Part shown: positions 17,830 to 25,371 of the stretch, in pieces
Position numbering within the stretch: position 1 is the stretch's first letter
Layout: each line of letters opens with the position of its first letter
Assembly: GCA_017616165.1 (NCBI GenBank)
Contig: JAFZYR010000012.1
Location: 1 to 42,319 of the forward strand
DNA: 42,319 nt
Source: Treponema sp.
GTDB taxonomy: Bacteria > Spirochaetota > Spirochaetia > Treponematales > Treponemataceae
Direction: 5' to 3'
Translations under genes and position numbers: made by a program
Notes under the pieces: generated by a model
The model's input: the letters and a program-made list of their open reading frames with translations, nothing else
Database searches by the model: none
Told to the model about the DNA's origin: nothing

Positions 17830-19767
17830 ATGAACTGTCGCAAAAAATCTCTCATAAAGCTTTTATTTTTCTCAATGCTTTTAAACCTGAACTTTTCTGT
17901 TTTTTCGCAGCAATCCACTCTTATGGGAATAGATTTGTGCAATTCAATGTTCAATTATATTGAAAAAAACGGCTTTTCGCCTTCAGTTCAATCTCTTGTA
18001 GCAGGCGGAACAAACAGCCTGCCATATAATATTATCGTCAAATTCTCCCCAAAAGACACAGTGTCTGACAACAATTTTATTCTGTTTTTTTATATGGAAG
18101 ATGCCTGGCAGAACAAAGAGCATCTTGTGCCGGTTTTTGAGGCCTTAAGCCAGCAGAATTACAACTCCACAGTGGTTTTGAGCTTTGGAAACCGCAATGC
18201 CTTTGACATGGAAAACATAATTTACGGTGCCGACGTGTTTGTTCAGTCGCTGGATACAAATGTTCAGAATAATGCCGTGCTCATGGACCTTACAGCCGGT
18301 AAAAACGCCATCATAACAGGAAGCAACAGAAAGCATGCCCCTTCCTGGATGCTCAAGGACATGTTCGAAGCCTTTAAAAATGCAAGGATGACCGACGGAC
18401 TTCCCCTTGTTTTTATAAGTCAGGTTGCAGATTTTACTTTTTCCGAAGACAAGGCCTTTCTGGCGTTTTTAAATGCAGACATTCCCTGTATTTCTGCCGG
18501 CATAAAGGATGCATCTCATGCACAGGAGGTTATTCTTTCGCTTGTAGAGTCCTATAAAACCTCCATGTACCAGAGCAACGACTCCCACACCTTTATGTTC
18601 CGCTTTTTCGGAAAGGCTATCTGGCTTTCGGAAATAAGGCTCATAAGGCTGCTGCTGGTTTTTCTTATTCTGGGACTCCTGCTTTTTGCCTGCCTTAGCT
18701 TTATCAACAAAAACATAAGGGTAGAATTCTGGCAGGAAATAAGAGCAAACTGGTATGTACTTCCGGTGCTTTTTTTACTGACTCTGGCAGGAACCTTTGC
18801 AGGAAAAGGCTTTTACAAGCTTTTTACGCGTTCATTAACCTCGTATACCGTTTTCGGCTTTATAATTGTTCAGATTATGGTTTCCATGCTGCTGGTTTCG
18901 CTGTTTTTTATGCTGAGCCTGTCGCTTTTAAAAAAATACACTACCCGTTCGCTTGATTTTCTTTTAGTTTTAGACACCTTTATAAATCTTTTGCTTTTTA
19001 CCTTACTTGATATTTCACTTTTTCCGATTTTTCTGCTCATTTATGCGGTTTCGGTAATTTCCCTCATTTTCAGACGAAACTGGATTCACATAATTCTTAC
19101 TGTTTTTCTTATTGTTCCGTTCATTCCGTATATTAATGCGCTTTTTAATACCTCAGACATTACAAGCCTCCACAAGCTGCTCATAAACAGTGCCACACAG
19201 CCCTTCTTGCTTTCATTTATCATACTGCCTGTTTATCTTATGCTGCTTCGTCTGTTTAATGCATTTAAAAAGTATTATACCAAAAAGCGCCTTTATGCCC
19301 TGGTAATCGGCTGTACCTATCTTTTTGTTTTTATTGTGCTTTTGCTTTTGAACCGCATTTTTTATTCAAGCAAAAAAGGACAGGACAAGGTCATTACAGT
19401 TCAAATGCTTTCGGAGGGAACAGGCGGTGCAGATTTTCTGGTTTCGTACAAGGATAAAAAGATTTTTTCTGACATAATCAGGACAATTAATCTTTCTTCG
19501 CCGGCCACACCGGTTTATATTTCGCTCACAATTGAATCTGCAGATGAACAGTCCAGTCCGGTTCTTTATTCCGAAAATGATTTTATTTCTCTTGAAAAAA
19601 ATAAAGTGTGCTTTTCCCTGCCCCTTTATCCTTCGGAAAACCTTGAATTTAACTATGGCACCGGCTCTGCAAGTCAGACAATAATTGTTGATGAAATATT
19701 TTATCTTCCCCAAAACGACCAGTACTATTCGCTTACAAAAAGGCTGAATATTGAGGGCTCTGAATGA
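17830..19767 (+). CDS. Polytopic membrane protein with exported N- and C-domains
   Basis: 645 residues. A signal peptide (about 1-26, ending VFSQ) is followed by a soluble extracytoplasmic domain (about 30-265), eight or so membrane helices (about 272-520) and a soluble C-terminal beta-rich tail. The N-terminal domain contains strand-helix units such as ILFFYMEDAW and STVVLSFGN, reminiscent of an inactive peptidase-like fold with the topology of GPI-transamidase Gaa1-type proteins; this is a weak resemblance only. The ATGA overlap with the dinB frame implies co-expression. Function unknown. Confidence 0.75.
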   Translation: MNCRKKSLIKLLFFSMLLNLNFSVFSQQSTLMGIDLCNSMFNYIEKNGFSPSVQSLVAGGTNSLPYNIIVKFSPKDTVSDNNFILFFYMEDAWQNKEHLVPVFEALSQQNYNSTVVLSFGNRNAFDMENIIYGADVFVQSLDTNVQNNAVLMDLTAGKNAIITGSNRKHAPSWMLKDMFEAFKNARMTDGLPLVFISQVADFTFSEDKAFLAFLNADIPCISAGIKDASHAQEVILSLVESYKTSMYQSNDSHTFMFRFFGKAIWLSEIRLIRLLLVFLILGLLLFACLSFINKNIRVEFWQEIRANWYVLPVLFLLTLAGTFAGKGFYKLFTRSLTSYTVFGFIIVQIMVSMLLVSLFFMLSLSLLKKYTTRSLDFLLVLDTFINLLLFTLLDISLFPIFLLIYAVSVISLIFRRNWIHIILTVFLIVPFIPYINALFNTSDITSLHKLLINSATQPFLLSFIILPVYLMLLRLFNAFKKYYTKKRLYALVIGCTYLFVFIVLLLLNRIFYSSKKGQDKVITVQMLSEGTGGADFLVSYKDKKIFSDIIRTINLSSPATPVYISLTIESADEQSSPVLYSENDFISLEKNKVCFSLPLYPSENLEFNYGTGSASQTIIVDEIFYLPQNDQYYSLTKRLNIEGSE

Positions 19768-22700
19768 CACAAGTAAAGCATTATTTTCTGCATGTAGATC
19801 TTGACGCTTTTTTTGCCTCTGTAGAACAGCTGGATCATCCGGAATACAGAGGAAAGCCCTTAATTGTAGGCGGACTTCCAGGAGAAAAACGAAGTGTAGT
19901 TTCTACCGCCTCCTACGAAGCACGAAAATATGGAGTTCACAGTGCCATGCCGGTATCAAAGGCATATCAGCTGTGTCCCGACGGCATTTATGTACACGGC
20001 AACATGAAGCGCTATGCAGAGCTATCGTATCAGATAATGAATATTTTCCGCGACTTTTCACCAGATATTCAGCAGATCAGTATTGACGAAGCCTTTATAG
20101 ACCTTACCGGAACCGAAAAGCTTTTTGGACCTCCGGAGCAGACTGCTTATAAAATAAAGGAAGCTGTAAAGCAGCAGACAGGACTTACGGTTTCTGTAGG
20201 ACTTGCGCCAACAAAATATCTTGCCAAAATTGCCTCCGACATGAATAAGCCCGACGGCTTTTACTGTATACAGGAAGGTCAGGAAGAAGACTTTATGCTA
20301 AATCTTCCGCTCAAAAAGGTCTGGGGAATAGGCGACAAAACCCAGGAGGCCCTTAAGTCTGCAGGACTTCGCACCACACGGGCCATTCACGAAAAATCAA
20401 GGGAAGCACTTATTTTTATGTTTGGTGAAAATACAGGAAGCTTTCTTTATGACGTTGTGCGCGGTATAGAAGCAGTAGATTTTGACCGCAAGACCAAGTC
20501 ACATTCTATAAGCAATGAAACAACCTTTCCTTATGATGTTACCGATTCCTATACAGCAGAAACGACAATTCTGGAGCTGTGCCATTCGGTTATGTTCAGG
20601 CTTTTGCGCGAAAAAGGCTTTTCCAAAACCGTTATGGTTAAGATACGCTATGAAGATTTTACCACGGTTTCGGTTCAGCAGACCTTTAGCGATTATGTCC
20701 TTACGCTTGATTCGCTTTATGCACGGGCAAAGGAGCTTTTTGAACGAAAATACGAACAGGGCCGCGGCATAAGGCTCATAGGAATTGCCCTGGAAAATAT
20801 TGAAGCCACACAAAAGTCACAGCAGCAAAGCCTTTTTGATGACGGAACAGAAAAAAAACAAAAGGTAGAAAGCGCCATCTTAAACCTTGAAAAAAAGCAT
20901 CCGGAAATAAAAATACATAAGGCTCGCATGCTGCAAAATATTTCACAGGGTGTTAAGGCAGTCCTTGCTTTTGTGCTTGGTGCCGTCCTTTTTTGCTCTG
21001 CCCCCGCAAGACTTTTTGCACAGGAACAAGCAGAACAGCAGGAATCCTCCTGGGATATAAGCGGCTACTGGAAGGGAGATTTTACCGGCTCGCTGAACAC
21101 AAGCTTTGGTTATTCAAACCCCTTTGGCTTTAGTGCACCCCTTCCTGTTTTTAAGCAGGAGGTAGATCTTAGTGCCTTTATTCAGATAACCCCGGCCTTT
21201 TATTTTTCCATGGAATTCCTTGATGAGTTTAAGCACAACAGCTGGACCTTCGGCTACAAAAACGACGGGTACTTAAAGGAATTTAAGCTTTCAAACAGAG
21301 GCATTACCTTTCCTACGGAATATTCTTCTACTTTGACAGGCTATGGTCTTGGAGGCGGAGAAAATCAGGCTCCGGGCTTGATGTTTCATTTTGAAGACGC
21401 TGCTGCTTCCAGCTGGAAAAGCGATATTCTTTTGCGCTACGACATGATAAATGCAAAAAGCGTTACCTTTTACGGCAATAACCGTGTAACTGTAACCGAA
21501 TCAAACCTGGACACTTACCTTAATTCCTATATGTTTTACCTTCCGTCGGATGAAATAAGCCTTATTGATTCAGTTTATATTCAGGATACAAACGGCAGCT
21601 ATACAGATGTAAACGGTATAAAGCTTTCAAAGCTTGCAGCAGGTGATTATGTAATTCTTGCATCCCAAAGACTTTTGATTATTACAAACAGGAGCATTAT
21701 ACTCCAGCAGACTGTTTCTTCTGCCGCCCCTTATATCATAATTACGTTTAATTCTGACAGCGACTGCCAGACCCTGCTTGCTGCAACCGGCTCTTATGAT
21801 GATGCTTCCACCTTTGCAGGAAGCGTACAGACCTATTTTGCCAGTAGTCTTACAGGAAAAACGGGTCTCAAGCCCTCTGATTTTTCTACACTTACAGAGC
21901 AGGCCTTAACTACCACAATAAACGGAAGGCCGGGCTTTATAATTCAGTCCCCGGACAGCTTTTTACCCTTTTCCTGCTCGCTTTTTTATGCCGGTGTAAG
22001 TAATTCCGGTGCCCAATATTCGGTAATTGATAGTGGTTCAAAACAGGAATACCAGGATTTTTATGCTTCTACGGCAGATTTTGCCGCTTTTGAAAGCCTT
22101 GAGCAGTCAAATACAGTTGGAATTTATAAAAAAGCTGCCTCCCGCGATTTTTCTGATCCACAGGTTCGCTATCCTTTTGCAGACTTTTTACCAGAGCTTT
22201 ATCTGTACAAGGGCAGCCAGTCCCCGCTTGTTTTTGCTGCAACGACAACAACGCCGGTAAAGGATTTTGATATAGGAAAATTTGTTCAAAGCGGCTCTGT
22301 CCAGGCTTATATAAACGGAAGGCCTGTACCTGCCACCTACGACAAGGGAACAGGCTTTGTAAAGCTTGACACCCCTGTTTCGGAGCTTGATAAAATATAC
22401 ATTACCTATTATGAAGAAAGCAACAAGCTTGAACAGGGTGCCTTTGCAGCAGCCGCAGGCTTTATGTATAACTTTACGCCGGAGCTTCTTTTTGACATAA
22501 GCTATACCGGTCTTTATCCTCTTATTCAAAAGGATGATTATGCCACTGTAAATAATTCAAAGCAGACCTTTTCTGCTCTTACAGCAGGTATAAGCTACAA
22601 AAACGACTTTTTATTTTTGAGCGATGCCATAAGCACTGCCTTTACAAATCCAAACCTGGCAGGGCTATTAGTGGCAAATACCTATTCCGACAGCTCAAAC

Positions 22701-25343
22701 CAGACCTTCTATCTTGGACAGAATTCCGCAGAGGCTGTAAAAGAAGCTCCTGTCTCAAGTGCCCTGCCCGCTCTTAAAGCCCAGGACAATTTTACTGTAA
22801 ATAACTGCCAGGGAAAGTCAGACAAAAAAATAAGCGGCTATAAGCTTCCTGTTTCCTATGATTTTAGCACAAGCGCTGCAGGCCAGACACAAAACCTTTG
22901 GGCCTGCGTACAAATAGCCTTGAGTAATGCAGACTCCCTTTACAAGGCAAGCGAATTTGAAATGGCATTTTTACCAGATGCAGGTCTTGCAAACCAAAAT
23001 TGCCGTGTTTTCCTTATGCTTGGAGCAGGTCAGGATTCCTTAAACCGCGAGCTGCCTGTATGGGAAATTACTTCTCTTGCCGACAAAAATGTACTTATTC
23101 CTCTGGACCTGAATAAAGCGCAATGGCAGACAGTTAGAATTAACCTTACACCACAGCAAAGGGCCAGACTTACCGCCGGTCATGATGCAAAAATTATTAT
23201 CGTAAAAGACACCTATACGGCAGGCACAGACAATGCAAAAGCAACGCTTTATGCAGGTCCTTACAGCCTCATATATCCTTTGATGCAGGTAAATACCGGA
23301 AGCAAAATTATTGCACAAACAAGGCTTTACAATAAAACACAGGCAGAGCTTGAATGGAGCCTTACAGCCACAGCCTCAGAGGCTTCAGATAAAACTGTAA
23401 CTGCAATTACCTATTTTGAAGCCGCAGATTTTTCTTTATACAAAACCATAAACCTTGATTTTGCAATTACCTCCCCGGCAGCGTTTACGCTTGAGCTTAG
23501 CGATTCTGATTCAAACCAGGCCCTTAGCCTTAGTCTTACACCGGAAGTAACACAATCCCTTTGTGACGGCTCCACACATACACTTAGCATAAGCCTTGCA
23601 AAAAGCAGTCAGACCACTGTGTCTATTGACGGAAAGCCTTTGGCAGACAGTCAGTACCAGCTTGCCCTTAATAAAAGCATAACTCCAGGCGTTCAGATAA
23701 TCACGCTCATTCCAGAGGCGGACGGAACAGACCCACAGAAAAACATCGGAAGCCTTTATATTTCAAAGCTTTATTACAAGGATGCAGATTCACTTTTTGA
23801 AGCCAAAAACCTTACCCGTGCAAAGCTCACATTTAAAGACGGCCAGATAGAAGCACAGTCAGAACAGGGGCTCAAAACAGACGGAACACTCACCCATTAT
23901 ATAAATGCCTCGGCAAATGCCTTTTATACACTGGCAGGCATAAAGGCACAGGCAGATGCAGACTTAAACCTTAACGGCCTGAACAACGCGGGACATTCCC
24001 TCGAGACTCAAGCTCCGCTTTTCAATTTCTTTGATTTTGGAGAAAGCTACAGATTTTCGGCAACAGGCCTTGTAAACGGCAAAAAGGACTATTTTAAAAT
24101 TGACACAAAGCCGCTTTATGAACCCTTTTCTGTTTTGCTTAGCGCAGATGCACAGGCACAAAAAAAGCAGACCGGCTTTTCAACCCAAGGCTATAACGCA
24201 AACCTTAAGCTTGAGCTGGACATAAACAAAAACGTAACAACCCTTGCGGCAGGTCTTAATGCTTCACAAAAGCTTCTGGTACAAAACAAAAACAAGCCGT
24301 CCTATTTTTATGACTGGTACGAAACCTCAGCTCTACAGTTTTCACCAGGGCAGGCTCAGGCCTTAAGAAGCTCAAAGCTTTCTGCTTCAATTAAATCGGT
24401 AATTCCAAAGGCAGGACTTTCTCCGCAGCTGGACTATGAGCTTACAGGCTCTAAAAATGCACTGGACACCACAGACTTTACCTCCGGGGATTTATGGCGC
24501 TTTACACTTCCGTTTACAACACAAAATAATGCCCTGTCCTTTGGCTACAACCACAAAAACACAAGGCTCAGTAAATACAGCGGAAAAAATTACGGCGACG
24601 ATCTGACCTATATCTTAAAAAACAGCACAGATAACACTACGCTTACCCTGCAGTCGTCAATGTACGAGCTTGTGTGGCGCCGTAAGCTTTATAATGATAT
24701 AAAAGACCTTTTTATTCCTTTGTCTGCCGGCGCTTCCTTTACAGACAGCAAAAGCCTTACAGATAAAACCACTGCACAAACCTATCTTATAAAGCTCAAC
24801 CTTACCGACAGCTTTATAAACCTTTTTGGCACCAACAGCACCCTGCAGAGCTTCAGCTGGTACAGGCAGGAGGAATTTACCAACACCCTTGATACATCAA
24901 TAAGCTTTACCAAAGACAAAGCTGCCCGCCCAGCCTTTAATGTTATGGATAATGCAAGGCTTCTTTTTAATATTAAGGATTCCGACTACCTTGAAATAAC
25001 AACTGCCTTTAGCTTTGACAGTCTTAGCAATGTAAAGGTTAAGGCTGGAGCCGGCTGGACCCGGCAGACAAAAACAAGCCTGCTGCTCCTGCTTACAAAT
25101 GCTGTATGGAAGGCTTCGCGTACCATAGACATAAAGCCTGTGCTCAAGGAGTCCTTTAATTTTAATCTTGATAAAGGCAAAAACAGGCACAAGCAGACCT
25201 ACGAATATGCACACGACAGCTCAATAGAATTCTTAAATAACTGCTCTATTACCTCTGGAGCAGGTCTTCTGTTTGGCTTTGAACAGGGAAAGAGCTTCAG
25301 GCTTTCGCTTGAATATAAGCTTGGAGCAAAAATCAACTTTTAG
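19764..25343 (+). CDS. dinB: DNA polymerase IV fused in frame to an exported outer-membrane-type protein
   Basis: A single open frame of 1859 codons. Residues 1-388 are a complete Y-family polymerase IV: DLDAFFASVE (D12), YEARKYGV, SIDEAFIDL (D108/E109), a thumb with GIGDKT, a little-finger domain, and a tail with QQSLFDDG. No stop follows. From M389 the frame runs into a signal peptide (VKAVLAFVLGAVLFCSAP, then ARLFAQEQ) and a 1440-residue beta-rich protein ending in Phe, as outer-membrane barrels do. A cytoplasmic polymerase with an internal signal peptide makes little topological sense. Either the dinB stop has been lost, or a sequence error removed it, or both products arise from two starts. 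Usual DinB length is 350-410. The first four bases overlap the upstream membrane protein gene. Confidence 0.8.
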   Translation: MTQVKHYFLHVDLDAFFASVEQLDHPEYRGKPLIVGGLPGEKRSVVSTASYEARKYGVHSAMPVSKAYQLCPDGIYVHGNMKRYAELSYQIMNIFRDFSPDIQQISIDEAFIDLTGTEKLFGPPEQTAYKIKEAVKQQTGLTVSVGLAPTKYLAKIASDMNKPDGFYCIQEGQEEDFMLNLPLKKVWGIGDKTQEALKSAGLRTTRAIHEKSREALIFMFGENTGSFLYDVVRGIEAVDFDRKTKSHSISNETTFPYDVTDSYTAETTILELCHSVMFRLLREKGFSKTVMVKIRYEDFTTVSVQQTFSDYVLTLDSLYARAKELFERKYEQGRGIRLIGIALENIEATQKSQQQSLFDDGTEKKQKVESAILNLEKKHPEIKIHKARMLQNISQGVKAVLAFVLGAVLFCSAPARLFAQEQAEQQESSWDISGYWKGDFTGSLNTSFGYSNPFGFSAPLPVFKQEVDLSAFIQITPAFYFSMEFLDEFKHNSWTFGYKNDGYLKEFKLSNRGITFPTEYSSTLTGYGLGGGENQAPGLMFHFEDAAASSWKSDILLRYDMINAKSVTFYGNNRVTVTESNLDTYLNSYMFYLPSDEISLIDSVYIQDTNGSYTDVNGIKLSKLAAGDYVILASQRLLIITNRSIILQQTVSSAAPYIIITFNSDSDCQTLLAATGSYDDASTFAGSVQTYFASSLTGKTGLKPSDFSTLTEQALTTTINGRPGFIIQSPDSFLPFSCSLFYAGVSNSGAQYSVIDSGSKQEYQDFYASTADFAAFESLEQSNTVGIYKKAASRDFSDPQVRYPFADFLPELYLYKGSQSPLVFAATTTTPVKDFDIGKFVQSGSVQAYINGRPVPATYDKGTGFVKLDTPVSELDKIYITYYEESNKLEQGAFAAAAGFMYNFTPELLFDISYTGLYPLIQKDDYATVNNSKQTFSALTAGISYKNDFLFLSDAISTAFTNPNLAGLLVANTYSDSSNQTFYLGQNSAEAVKEAPVSSALPALKAQDNFTVNNCQGKSDKKISGYKLPVSYDFSTSAAGQTQNLWACVQIALSNADSLYKASEFEMAFLPDAGLANQNCRVFLMLGAGQDSLNRELPVWEITSLADKNVLIPLDLNKAQWQTVRINLTPQQRARLTAGHDAKIIIVKDTYTAGTDNAKATLYAGPYSLIYPLMQVNTGSKIIAQTRLYNKTQAELEWSLTATASEASDKTVTAITYFEAADFSLYKTINLDFAITSPAAFTLELSDSDSNQALSLSLTPEVTQSLCDGSTHTLSISLAKSSQTTVSIDGKPLADSQYQLALNKSITPGVQIITLIPEADGTDPQKNIGSLYISKLYYKDADSLFEAKNLTRAKLTFKDGQIEAQSEQGLKTDGTLTHYINASANAFYTLAGIKAQADADLNLNGLNNAGHSLETQAPLFNFFDFGESYRFSATGLVNGKKDYFKIDTKPLYEPFSVLLSADAQAQKKQTGFSTQGYNANLKLELDINKNVTTLAAGLNASQKLLVQNKNKPSYFYDWYETSALQFSPGQAQALRSSKLSASIKSVIPKAGLSPQLDYELTGSKNALDTTDFTSGDLWRFTLPFTTQNNALSFGYNHKNTRLSKYSGKNYGDDLTYILKNSTDNTTLTLQSSMYELVWRRKLYNDIKDLFIPLSAGASFTDSKSLTDKTTAQTYLIKLNLTDSFINLFGTNSTLQSFSWYRQEEFTNTLDTSISFTKDKAARPAFNVMDNARLLFNIKDSDYLEITTAFSFDSLSNVKVKAGAGWTRQTKTSLLLLLTNAVWKASRTIDIKPVLKESFNFNLDKGKNRHKQTYEYAHDSSIEFLNNCSITSGAGLLFGFEQGKSFRLSLEYKLGAKINF
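20928..25343 (+). CDS. Large outer-membrane beta-barrel-type protein (internal start)
   Basis: Alternative gene model for the 3' part: ATG at 20928 with AAGG five bases upstream gives 1471 residues with its own signal peptide and predicted cleavage after ARLFA. The mature protein is rich in short amphipathic strands separated by polar turns. Two jelly-roll-like regions around 1000-1280 of the joint frame (e.g. LWACVQIALSNADSLY, VQIALS) resemble carbohydrate-binding folds. The segment QAYINGRPVPATYDKGTGFV resembles strand repeats of very large barrels such as SprA; this is a loose likeness. The C-terminus LEYKLGAKINF has the terminal Phe expected of Bam-inserted barrels. Cell-surface role inferred. 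Confidence 0.6.
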   Translation: MLQNISQGVKAVLAFVLGAVLFCSAPARLFAQEQAEQQESSWDISGYWKGDFTGSLNTSFGYSNPFGFSAPLPVFKQEVDLSAFIQITPAFYFSMEFLDEFKHNSWTFGYKNDGYLKEFKLSNRGITFPTEYSSTLTGYGLGGGENQAPGLMFHFEDAAASSWKSDILLRYDMINAKSVTFYGNNRVTVTESNLDTYLNSYMFYLPSDEISLIDSVYIQDTNGSYTDVNGIKLSKLAAGDYVILASQRLLIITNRSIILQQTVSSAAPYIIITFNSDSDCQTLLAATGSYDDASTFAGSVQTYFASSLTGKTGLKPSDFSTLTEQALTTTINGRPGFIIQSPDSFLPFSCSLFYAGVSNSGAQYSVIDSGSKQEYQDFYASTADFAAFESLEQSNTVGIYKKAASRDFSDPQVRYPFADFLPELYLYKGSQSPLVFAATTTTPVKDFDIGKFVQSGSVQAYINGRPVPATYDKGTGFVKLDTPVSELDKIYITYYEESNKLEQGAFAAAAGFMYNFTPELLFDISYTGLYPLIQKDDYATVNNSKQTFSALTAGISYKNDFLFLSDAISTAFTNPNLAGLLVANTYSDSSNQTFYLGQNSAEAVKEAPVSSALPALKAQDNFTVNNCQGKSDKKISGYKLPVSYDFSTSAAGQTQNLWACVQIALSNADSLYKASEFEMAFLPDAGLANQNCRVFLMLGAGQDSLNRELPVWEITSLADKNVLIPLDLNKAQWQTVRINLTPQQRARLTAGHDAKIIIVKDTYTAGTDNAKATLYAGPYSLIYPLMQVNTGSKIIAQTRLYNKTQAELEWSLTATASEASDKTVTAITYFEAADFSLYKTINLDFAITSPAAFTLELSDSDSNQALSLSLTPEVTQSLCDGSTHTLSISLAKSSQTTVSIDGKPLADSQYQLALNKSITPGVQIITLIPEADGTDPQKNIGSLYISKLYYKDADSLFEAKNLTRAKLTFKDGQIEAQSEQGLKTDGTLTHYINASANAFYTLAGIKAQADADLNLNGLNNAGHSLETQAPLFNFFDFGESYRFSATGLVNGKKDYFKIDTKPLYEPFSVLLSADAQAQKKQTGFSTQGYNANLKLELDINKNVTTLAAGLNASQKLLVQNKNKPSYFYDWYETSALQFSPGQAQALRSSKLSASIKSVIPKAGLSPQLDYELTGSKNALDTTDFTSGDLWRFTLPFTTQNNALSFGYNHKNTRLSKYSGKNYGDDLTYILKNSTDNTTLTLQSSMYELVWRRKLYNDIKDLFIPLSAGASFTDSKSLTDKTTAQTYLIKLNLTDSFINLFGTNSTLQSFSWYRQEEFTNTLDTSISFTKDKAARPAFNVMDNARLLFNIKDSDYLEITTAFSFDSLSNVKVKAGAGWTRQTKTSLLLLLTNAVWKASRTIDIKPVLKESFNFNLDKGKNRHKQTYEYAHDSSIEFLNNCSITSGAGLLFGFEQGKSFRLSLEYKLGAKINF

Positions 25344-25371
25344 AGACTAAAACAGCAGCGTCAACACTACC

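Noticed and set aside
20845..20870. Homopolymer A-run near the DinB end as the cause of the fusion
   Set aside because: The frame after the run still encodes a DinB-like tail (LEKKHPEIKIHKARML), so no shift is needed there; the oddity is the missing stop after it.
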